From Ignavibacteria bacterium (lineage in GTDB: Bacteria > Bacteroidota > Ignavibacteria > Ignavibacteriales > Melioribacteraceae), in the NCBI GenBank assembly GCA_003233295.1, contig QILJ01000201.1, positions 1-6,382 of the forward strand: 6,382 nucleotides of DNA, written 5' to 3'. The number at the start of each line of letters is the position of its first letter. Position 1 is the first letter of the stretch. The position numbers and the translations under genes are program-made. A model generated the notes under the pieces. The model ran no database searches. It was not told the DNA's origin and saw only the letters and a list, made by a program, of their open reading frames with translations. Shown here piece by piece: positions 1-6,019 of the stretch.

Positions 1-76
1 CCATCAATTTTGAATCACAAATCAAAACAAAATATTTGAAAACACATAAATTGCTATATTGGCTTTCAGATATCGC

Positions 77-1354
77 TCAATTTAGGGTATAATAAACACC
101 GCTTGGCTTGTTAGGTGCATCCCATTTAACTTCGTAGCTACCGGGCTGTTGCTGTTTGTTTACAAGGGTTGCTACTTCTCGTCCTAAAACATCATAAACT
201 TTTAATGTGGTTTGTTGCACAGAATAGTATTCTGTGCTACGTGGTATTGAATATTTTATTATGGTACTTGGATTGAACGGGTTCGGGTAATTCTGTGAAA
301 GCGAAAAACCATCTGGATGAGATATATTGATTTCTTTTTCTACTCCAACTATTTTATTCTCATTGTAAACGAAACAACTATTTCCAGAAGTAAACCATCT
401 ATCACTACTTCCAGAGAGAAACCATTTATTCCCAAATTTATCAACGACTATATCTAGTATCTCTTCCTCAAATAATTTCGAAACAATAATATTCCCTTCT
501 TCGTATCTAATAAGTTTCCCATCGTTTGTACCTATCCACAAAATATTTCTACCCTCAATGTTCATGCATTTAATCATAGAAGAGTCATTGGCAAGAATCG
601 AATCTATCTGCGGAAATGAAATGTAAGACCCGCTTTCGTATCGAAATAATCGTCTTTCATAAACAAAAATATTTTCATTTAATTTCGTTAATCCCCACTG
701 CACAGTATCAATACCCTCGGGATTATTGACTATATTTGTATCGCCATCAAAAAAGGAAATACCCAGCCAACTATTTAACATTAAAGTATCATCCAACATT
801 GGTATAACCGATTGAATATCAAAAGCGTAGTATGGTTCGTAAAATGGTTTAACTAATGTAAGGTTTTCTCCATTTAAAATGCCGACAGCATTTTCAAACA
901 TTTGATTAGGCCAGTAATTGTAAAGTGTTAAATATAATGTAGTATCATTTTCGATGAAAATTTTTATTGGATATCGTAAACCATAGTTATAGCCATATTT
1001 TGTCCATGTATTGTTTCTTTTTAAATATAAATTTTCCCCTTTAGTGGTATTATACATTTTATTCTTGCTAAACCATATGTCGCCATTAGGAGAAACTTCA
1101 ATGTCTGTAATACCAGCATCTTCTTCATTTCCCATATCAATTACAGAATCAATTTTTATCCAACTATTGCTAACTAAAGAATCTGCAGCATCCTCAGCTC
1201 CAAGCCAAATTGTATTTGTTGAATCAACAGCAATACAGCGAATCAAGGATTCTGGAAGAATAGAGTTTCTTGAATCATATTTGAATATCTCTTGTGCGGA
1301 AGAATCGAAAGCCACAATAATCATTACAGAAAAAATTGCAATAAACTTTTTCAT
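77..1354 (-). CDS. Secreted beta-propeller protein with truncated T9SS type A sorting domain
   Basis: Predicted exported protein of 425 residues. Residues 1-20 form a Sec signal peptide (MKKF, hydrophobic core, cleavage likely after SSA before QE). The body has repeats of the two-component-regulator propeller type (hydrophobic-x-V-D/S-x-x-G/N-x-x-W-hydrophobic), clearest near residues 34-51, 81-96, 262-285 and 297-313. Residues 346-425 are a T9SS C-terminal sorting domain (SQNYPNPFNPST, LKVYDVLGREVATLVN, GSYEVKWDA, PSGVYY), which normally directs transport across the outer membrane. The domain stops at GVYYTLN, without the usual last strand and KKM-type ending, so roughly 15 residues seem missing. 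It also carries an extra loop (RSTEYYSVQQ) encoded by a palindrome. I chose the ATG at 1354 over a TTG at 1360 because it gives the cleaner signal peptide; an AGTGAG lies 6 bases upstream of it. It follows the S46 gene on the same strand after 119 bases. Ligand or partner unknown. Confidence 0.85.
   Translation of the reverse strand: MKKFIAIFSVMIIVAFDSSAQEIFKYDSRNSILPESLIRCIAVDSTNTIWLGAEDAADSLVSNSWIKIDSVIDMGNEEDAGITDIEVSPNGDIWFSKNKMYNTTKGENLYLKRNNTWTKYGYNYGLRYPIKIFIENDTTLYLTLYNYWPNQMFENAVGILNGENLTLVKPFYEPYYAFDIQSVIPMLDDTLMLNSWLGISFFDGDTNIVNNPEGIDTVQWGLTKLNENIFVYERRLFRYESGSYISFPQIDSILANDSSMIKCMNIEGRNILWIGTNDGKLIRYEEGNIIVSKLFEEEILDIVVDKFGNKWFLSGSSDRWFTSGNSCFVYNENKIVGVEKEINISHPDGFSLSQNYPNPFNPSTIIKYSIPRSTEYYSVQQTTLKVYDVLGREVATLVNKQQQPGSYEVKWDAPNKPSGVYYTLN
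214..240. repeat. Palindrome inside the T9SS sorting-domain coding sequence
   Basis: The arms GCACAGAATA (217-226) and TATTCTGTGC (228-237) are perfect inverted complements around one central base. Beyond a single mismatch (216/238), two more pairs match (214-215 with 239-240). On the coding strand it encodes most of the segment RSTEYYSVQQ (residues 372-381), lying between the strand ending KYSIP and the strand TLKVYDVLG, where sorting domains of this kind usually have only a short turn. The reading frame is kept open. Inference: a palindromic element inserted in frame, not an operator. A chance origin is unlikely for arms this long, but whether it is mobile or repeated in the genome cannot be seen here. 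Confidence 0.8.
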
Positions 1355-1402
1355 GTTCAACTCACTATTTAATTGCTTTTATTCTGAGTTCCAAGTAATA
1401 AG

Positions 1403-1431
1403 ATCCCGGATCATGCAAGTATATCCGGGAT
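1403..1431. repeat. GC-rich intergenic inverted repeat (REP-like hairpin)
   Basis: Perfect 9-bp arms ATCCCGGAT (1403-1411) and ATCCGGGAT (1423-1431) flank an 11-base loop. It sits 42 bases past the S46 stop and 48 bases before the propeller ATG, in otherwise AT-rich DNA. The flanks (AG before, GACA after) match the general form of dispersed AGATCC...GGATGACA palindromes that I recall from many bacterial genomes. On the minus strand, the direction of both neighbouring genes, no T-run follows the hairpin, so a rho-independent terminator is not well supported. It could still stabilise the 3' end of the S46 message or reduce read-through. Confidence 0.7.
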
Positions 1432-1473
1432 GACAATTCCTTTTTACTCATGCGAACTAAATATATTTACGAA

Positions 1474-3663
1474 CTACTTTCCCTCTTCATTTACTTTAAC
1501 CGGTAAATATTTTTCCGGAATTTTCCCGGCTTCAAGTTCATCGGCTATTCTATTTGCATTACCGATATATCTCAATATCTGCAATATCGCTTTTGAGGAA
1601 ACGGAAACCATCCTATTATTTGTCGGGTTATAGAGAAAGTTACCTGGAATTGACTCGATATTTCCGTCAAATGCAGCACCGATGATTTCGGCTTCTTTAT
1701 TTATAACCGGACTACCGGAATTACCGCCGGTAATATCATTCGTAGAGATGAAATCATACTGAGTACTCATATCAAATCCTTCTTTCGGGTGCAGCCATCT
1801 TTCAGGTAAACCCCAAGGATATTTTTCATGATTTGAATAGTAGCGATCGTACATACCGTAAAAGGTTGTTTCAGTCGGGGCAATTGTACCGTTATACTTG
1901 TATCGCTCTAGTTCACCGTCGCTGATCCTTAACGTAAAGGTTGCATCCGGCGGAATTGTTGTGCCATAAACATCGAACAAAGCCCTGCCCAGTTCGTTCT
2001 CCAGCATTTTCTCTGTTGCCTTTGCATCGCTCTTTTGAGGGGAATAAGCAGCAAGCACTTGCTCCGATTTCAATATAAAATTAATAAACGGATCATTGGA
2101 ATTAAGGATTGCATCTCCTCCCTTTTCTGCTAAGTCAAGCAGGTCTTCCGGTGTGGTAATGTAGGAATGACCCTTAACAAATTCAACTGCTTCCTCTCCT
2201 TTTAATCCGCCGAACATTTCCTGAAGCGTCGGATCGTTTTCCCCCAGATTCATATAAAGGTAATCTATCTGAAGTTCTAAAGTTTTGTCCTCAAGTATAT
2301 AGTTAAATTCTGCCGGGAAAATTTCTTGTATAGTCGAGTCAAGCTCTTCTCCTTTATACATTGCATTTCTTTCTTCTTCAGGAAGCTGCAATTCTCGTCC
2401 CAGTTCAACCATATCTTTTGCAATAAGGAAATATTCGGAACTGCTTCTGGAACTAATAGTATAAGCGCTTATTTCTGCGGCGTGTTCCCTCTGTTCATTT
2501 ACAACCGATGCAATAGATTCCCAGATATGGCTGTATCTTGCATTAAGTTCAGGATCGGCTTTTACTTTTGCTCGAAATTCATTCTCGAAATCTCTTTTCC
2601 TTGCCATCGAATATTCATCTGTCAGAAATTCATACATCCCTTTGAATACTTTTGCACCGTTCCCCACAAAAACCATCCGATCCTTGTAGAAATCAGCATT
2701 GGCGGTATCTTGCGCTATTAGTTCATTATAAATTTTTACCTTGCCGTTGCTTAGAAACGACATATTGCGAAATGTAAAATCACGCATGTATTCTAATTGG
2801 GACATTGTTTTTAGTCTGTAGGTTGAGCCTGGATTTCCAACTACAAAGATCGGCTCTCCTTCTTCCGCACCGTCTTTGCTCCACTTAAAATAATTATCTG
2901 TTTTAAGCGGATTACCATCATCATCATACGCACGCATAAATGCAAAATCAGGATTATAACGGGGATAAGTAAAATTATCCGGATCACCGCCGTACAGCCC
3001 CATTCTTGATTCATTTATGTAAACCGCCCGTATATCGTTGTACCTTCTGTAACCGTAAAGCGAATATTTCCCTCCATGATAGAGCGAAGTGACTTTGCAG
3101 ATGAGATCGGTTTCTTCAGAATATTCTTTTTCCAATTCCGCTATTTTATCCCGTCTGACTTTACTTCTATCAGCAGCGTTCTGTACAGTGTCAATCGCCG
3201 AAAAAATTTCATCGGTTACATCCTCAATAAGAACAAGCTGATCTACAAATAGATTCGGGACTTTCCTTTCATCTTCGAGAGTCGGAGCATAAAATCCGGT
3301 GGCGTTTAGGTCTTCCCCTTCTTTTTCAAATCTTGATGTTATAAAATCAACACAATGATGATTTGTCATGATCAGACCATCTTCCGAAACAAAAGACGCG
3401 CTGCACCACGATGCAAATTTAAGAGCGGACTTTTGAACTTTTTCAAGCCATTCGTCACTCGGAGTAAATGAATACGTTTCCTGAAAATATTCGAGCGGGG
3501 CATCTTCCAATGTCCACATTTTTCCGGTATCAAATTTATACGCATGAACCGTATCGGGATCAAAATATTTGAAAGTTGAGTTTTGCTGTGTTACTTCGGA
3601 CGTTGAGCAGCCTGCTAAAAAACTGAAGATCAGAATTGTGAGCAGCAGCGGATAGTTCTTCAT
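1474..3663 (-). CDS. S46 family serine peptidase (DPP7/DPP11-type) lipoprotein
   Basis: Exopeptidase family that removes dipeptides from peptide N-termini in the periplasm or at the cell surface. 729 residues, close to the family's usual ~700-720. A lipoprotein signal ends in the lipobox LAGC (residues 16-19). The chymotrypsin-like catalytic residues can be placed: His103 in TNHHC, Asp239 in DFAFMR and Ser649 in TGGNSGSP. Cys87 and Cys104 are placed like the disulfide next to the catalytic His in chymotrypsin folds. The long middle part (about 280-560) is consistent with the helical domain typical of S46. Eighteen residues after Ser649 is Gly667, at the site reported as Gly in DPP7 and Arg in DPP11, which argues for a non-acidic P1 preference. 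The usual GGDxDNWxWPRHTGDF motif is changed to GGDPDN-FTYPRYNPDF (225-240). The ATG has a strong AGGTGA 7 bases upstream. Family assignment is firm; exact specificity is inference. Confidence 0.95.
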   Translation of the reverse strand: MKNYPLLLTILIFSFLAGCSTSEVTQQNSTFKYFDPDTVHAYKFDTGKMWTLEDAPLEYFQETYSFTPSDEWLEKVQKSALKFASWCSASFVSEDGLIMTNHHCVDFITSRFEKEGEDLNATGFYAPTLEDERKVPNLFVDQLVLIEDVTDEIFSAIDTVQNAADRSKVRRDKIAELEKEYSEETDLICKVTSLYHGGKYSLYGYRRYNDIRAVYINESRMGLYGGDPDNFTYPRYNPDFAFMRAYDDDGNPLKTDNYFKWSKDGAEEGEPIFVVGNPGSTYRLKTMSQLEYMRDFTFRNMSFLSNGKVKIYNELIAQDTANADFYKDRMVFVGNGAKVFKGMYEFLTDEYSMARKRDFENEFRAKVKADPELNARYSHIWESIASVVNEQREHAAEISAYTISSRSSSEYFLIAKDMVELGRELQLPEEERNAMYKGEELDSTIQEIFPAEFNYILEDKTLELQIDYLYMNLGENDPTLQEMFGGLKGEEAVEFVKGHSYITTPEDLLDLAEKGGDAILNSNDPFINFILKSEQVLAAYSPQKSDAKATEKMLENELGRALFDVYGTTIPPDATFTLRISDGELERYKYNGTIAPTETTFYGMYDRYYSNHEKYPWGLPERWLHPKEGFDMSTQYDFISTNDITGGNSGSPVINKEAEIIGAAFDGNIESIPGNFLYNPTNNRMVSVSSKAILQILRYIGNANRIADELEAGKIPEKYLPVKVNEEGK

Positions 3664-3670
3664 TATTAAT

Positions 3671-3676
3671 TCACCT
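3671..3676 (-). promoter_or_regulatory. Ribosome binding site of the S46 peptidase gene
   Basis: AGGTGA on the minus strand, 7 bases (ATTAATA) before the ATG at 3663. It is the clearest Shine-Dalgarno sequence among the leftward genes and fixes the start in front of the lipoprotein signal. Confidence 0.8.
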
Positions 3677-3727
3677 ATAAATATTTATTATTTGCTGAAT
3701 TAAAATAATAATGGGAAATAAGATTAC

Positions 3728-3751
3728 CAACATTAAAAATCTGAAATGTTG
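3728..3751. repeat. AT-rich inverted repeat upstream of the S46 gene
   Basis: CAACATT (3728-3734) and AATGTTG (3745-3751) are perfect 7-bp complements around a 10-base loop, in the 133-base gap between the zinc-ribbon gene and the S46 gene. It could be a weak hairpin at the end of the zinc-ribbon transcript or an operator-like site before the S46 gene. In DNA this AT-rich, a chance match of this size is possible. Confidence 0.3.
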
Positions 3752-3796
3752 AATTTAGAAAACATTAATTTTTTAGAAATTAGCTTAAATTATTTC

Positions 3797-4150
3797 TCAT
3801 ATGAATGCTTCGGGGTAGTAATATGGCACGATATGTTTTTCATCTTCTAATGTGCCGCTGCAGTGAGTACACTTTTCCACGTAAAAAAGAATGGGAATTT
3901 CGTCAGGTTCAACTTCAAGAAAATTAATGACTGCAAGACAATTGGTACACTGAACGGAATGGTGTGTAGCAACCTTTGTTAGACAATCCGGGCAAAGAAG
4001 CAGGCCATTATTACTGATCAAATCTTTTGGATCGATCAAAAAGTTTTTTTTACATTCGGAATTGTCGCACTGAGCAAATTTCTTAGAGTTCGTATCAATT
4101 GTTTCTATAGTAAAAACCTCATAATTTTTAAGTAAGTAAATGTAAACCAT
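3797..4150 (-). CDS. Small protein with two predicted zinc ribbons, function unknown
   Basis: 117 residues with eight cysteines in four pairs: C28-x4-C33, C53-x2-C56, C68-x2-C71 and C94-x2-C97. The gap between pairs within each half is similar (19 and 22 residues), so the protein reads as two tandem four-cysteine zinc knuckles or ribbons. His63 and His64 lie between the halves. There is no signal peptide or membrane segment, so it is probably cytosolic. Such ribbons bind nucleic acid or protein or are only structural, and nothing here decides between these. The start is well constrained: the ATG at 4150 is the only ATG, GTG or TTG in frame before the first cysteine, and an in-frame TAA lies two codons upstream. 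No Shine-Dalgarno sequence is visible. It is divergent from the mutase gene. I do not recognise a named family. Confidence 0.75.
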   Translation of the reverse strand: MVYIYLLKNYEVFTIETIDTNSKKFAQCDNSECKKNFLIDPKDLISNNGLLLCPDCLTKVATHHSVQCTNCLAVINFLEVEPDEIPILFYVEKCTHCSGTLEDEKHIVPYYYPEAFI

Positions 4151-4185
4151 TAACCATTATTAATCTATGCAAAATTTTATCCGGT

Positions 4186-4215
4186 ATTATAAATGCACTA
4201 TTATTGAGATTTACA
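4186..4215 (-). promoter_or_regulatory. Candidate promoter for the zinc-ribbon gene
   Basis: On the minus strand a perfect TATAAT (4191 to 4186) lies about 35 bases before the ATG at 4150. A poor -35 candidate, TGTAAA (4215 to 4210), is 18 bases further upstream. It sits in the divergent gap where a promoter is expected. The -10 match is good but the -35 is weak, and AT-rich DNA yields such matches by chance. Confidence 0.35.
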
Positions 4216-4270
4216 CCATTATCTAATATCTTGATTGTTAAGAAAAATGAATTTAATCAATTACCTGAGT

Positions 4271-4275
4271 GGGGA
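4271..4275 (+). promoter_or_regulatory. Ribosome binding site that sets the mutase start
   Basis: GGGGA ends 4 bases before the ATG at 4280. This supports starting at MDKIPGFKAYDIRG, as in CpsG-type mutases (Met, a few residues, then FKAYDIRGK), rather than at the in-frame TTG 4235 or ATG 4247. Confidence 0.6.
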
Positions 4276-4279
4276 AAAA

Positions 4280-5595
4280 ATGGATAAGATACCAGGCTTC
4301 AAAGCATACGACATAAGAGGCAAAGTGCCTTCCGAACTGAACAATGATATTGCATACAAAATCGGAAGAGCATTTGTAAAATTAAATAATGCAAAAAAAG
4401 TTGTTATCGGAAGGGATGTTAGGGAATCATCCCCCGAATTATCACAAGCGCTGGCTAAAGGATTTAATGATGCCGGATGCGATGTGATTGATCTGGGACT
4501 TTGCGGAACCGAAATGATCTATTTTTCTACTCCTTACTTTGATGCCGACGGTGGAGTTATGATAACCGCAAGCCACAACCCCACGGAATACAACGGGTTA
4601 AAGTTCGTAAAAAAAGGTTCGGTTCCTATGGGATATGATTCGGGTTTAAGAGAAGTCGAACAGATGATCCTTAATGATGACCTCGGCGAACTTGCTGCAG
4701 AAAAAGGCGAGGTAAAAAATGTTGATGTTATGACAGAGTTTATTTCCGCACTAGACAAATTTTATGACGCTGATAAAATCAAACCATTCAAAGTTGTTGT
4801 TAATGCAGGTAATGGCTGTGTTGGTCCGGCATTGGACGCGATAGAGGATAAACTTCCTATTAAAATGATAAAAGTATTTCACGAGCCGGATTCTTCATTC
4901 CCAAACGGTGTGCCTAATCCATTACTGCCGGGAAATCGTCAAGCTACAATGGATGCGATCAATGAACACAATGCTGATCTGGGCGTAGCTTGGGACGGCG
5001 ATTATGACAGATGTTTCTTCTTTGCATTGTAGGATTATTAGCAAAATCAATCTTGAAAAAGAATCCGGGCGAAAAAATCGTTCACGATCCGCGGCTTATA
5101 TGGAATACCATTGATATAGTTAAAGAAGCCGGCGGTGAAGCGATTGTTTCCGTAAGCGGACATGCATTTATCAAACAGAAAATGCGCGAGGTGAATTCGA
5201 TTTATGGAGGCGAAATGTCGGCGCATCACTATTTTAGAGATAATGCTTTTTCCGATAGCGGAATGATCCCGTTTTTGCTGGTTCTTCAATTAATGTCAGA
5301 TGAGAATAAAAAGCTCTCCGAACTCGTAGGAAGCATGATCGAAAAATATCCTTGTTCCGGAGAGATCAATACCACGCTTGATAATCCTAAAGTAAAGATT
5401 GAAGAACTTAAGGAAAAATATTCCGATGGAAAAATTGACGAGCTTGACGGTATAAGTGTTGAATATGATAACTGGCGATTCAATGTCAGAATGAGCAATA
5501 CAGAGCCGCTGCTAAGGCTGAATGTCGAATCGAAAGGTGATAGGGAATTGATGCAGAAAAAAACCGAGGAATTATTAGCAGTTATCAGAAGTTAA
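4280..5595 (+). pseudogene. Phosphomannomutase/phosphoglucomutase (CpsG/ManB type), frameshifted by an internal deletion
   Basis: The alpha-D-phosphohexomutase family interconverts hexose 1- and 6-phosphates for nucleotide-sugar synthesis. The first frame (4280-5032) has FKAYDIRG (7-14), the phosphoserine loop TASHNP (Ser98) and the metal loop DGDYDR (239-244), then CFFF, and stops after two more codons. Homology resumes in another frame at 5026 with IVGLLAKSILKKNPG and continues through the sugar-binding GGEMSAHHYF (from 5206) and the phosphate-binding RMSNTEPLLRLNVE (from 5488) to a stop at 5595. E. coli CpsG has about 11 residues (DEKGQFIEGYY) between CFLF and IVGLLA; here two bases (5024-5025) remain, a net loss of 31. 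Intact length would be near 448 residues, normal for the family. The first fragment has the catalytic serine and metal site but lacks the sugar and phosphate loops. Either a real pseudogene or an assembly fault. An ATG at 5011 could start the second fragment, but the missing strand makes function doubtful. Confidence 0.88.
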
Positions 5596-5647
5596 ATTTT
5601 AAATTGAGAACTAATAGTATTATCTTTCGTCTAAAGTTGAAATAATT

Positions 5648-5652
5648 GGGAG
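5648..5652 (+). promoter_or_regulatory. Ribosome binding site of the 72-residue protein gene
   Basis: GGGAG lies 6 bases before the ATG at 5659. It is a good Shine-Dalgarno match and the best local support that this short gene is translated. Confidence 0.7.
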
Positions 5653-5658
5653 TATAAA

Positions 5659-5877
5659 ATGCCAGATCAAAAAGAAAATGCAATTGATGTTGATAAATTA
5701 CTAAAGAATAAATTGAAATCGCTTAGCGTTGCCGACCTTGAAGAAGGAATTGCGAAAGTAGTTACCGACATGGTAGGCGAGGATTATAAGTGCACAATCG
5801 GAGATGTGAAATATTCAATGTTCAGCGGAGCAGATTTTCACGTTAAGATAGAGCTTTCGTACAATCCTGAAAAATAA
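5659..5877 (+). CDS. Small hypothetical protein, 72 residues
   Basis: I do not recognise this protein. It is acidic and soluble-looking, with no signal peptide or membrane segment. Residues 10-38 (VDKLLKNKLKSLSVADLEEG and on) look helical and amphipathic. Residues 43-69 (YKCTIGDVKYSMF, then DFHVKIELSY) look like two or three beta strands, giving a compact alpha/beta outline. There is a single cysteine (Cys45) and no metal-binding pattern. Support for a real gene comes from the GGGAG ribosome site, the ATG start, and a terminator-like hairpin 34 bases after the stop. It starts 63 bases after the broken mutase on the same strand and may share its transcript. A role linked to the mutase is not shown by the sequence. 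Confidence 0.72.
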   Translation: MPDQKENAIDVDKLLKNKLKSLSVADLEEGIAKVVTDMVGEDYKCTIGDVKYSMFSGADFHVKIELSYNPEK

Positions 5878-5911
5878 ACCGGCTTTAACCTCGTAAAAAT
5901 TATCCGTTTAA

Positions 5912-5939
5912 AAGCCTAACTAATTCCACTGTTAGGCTT
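5912..5939 (+). terminator. Rho-independent terminator-like hairpin after the 72-residue protein gene
   Basis: The perfect 9-bp arms AAGCCTAAC (5912-5920) and GTTAGGCTT (5931-5939) enclose a 10-base loop, followed by CCTTT, a short and imperfect T-run. Position and shape fit the end of the transcript carrying the mutase and the small gene. The AAGCC arm can also pair with an upstream GGCTT (5881-5885), a competing but weaker fold. Confidence 0.6.
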
Positions 5940-6019
5940 CCTTTAAATTCATTACTTGAATAAATAGTATTATTTCATTTACTTTATGTTTTGATTTTTC
6001 AAATTAAACCGAAATAATA

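Noticed and set aside
1453..1476. Direct repeat CGAACTA at 1453-1459 and 1470-1476 around the S46 stop
   Set aside because: Only 7 bases and two copies, not enough for an attachment site or insertion duplication.
1011..1633. Rightward open frames at 1011-1433 and 1430-1633
   Set aside because: They lie opposite the propeller and S46 genes, whose signal peptide and conserved motifs define the real strand; the translations look like low-complexity antisense.
2326..2721. Rightward open frame inside the S46 gene
   Set aside because: Antisense to the well-supported S46 coding region, with a Phe/Cys-rich translation and no domain.
4128..4157. Nine-codon minus-strand mini-ORF (MVNGLHLLT) overlapping the start of the zinc-ribbon gene
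   Set aside because: An upstream regulatory peptide is conceivable, but there is no ribosome site or run of regulatory codons; probably chance.
4204..4232. Possible plus-strand promoter TTGAGA, 17 bases, TATCTT before the mutase
   Set aside because: The -10 match is only 4 of 6 in AT-rich DNA; too weak to list.
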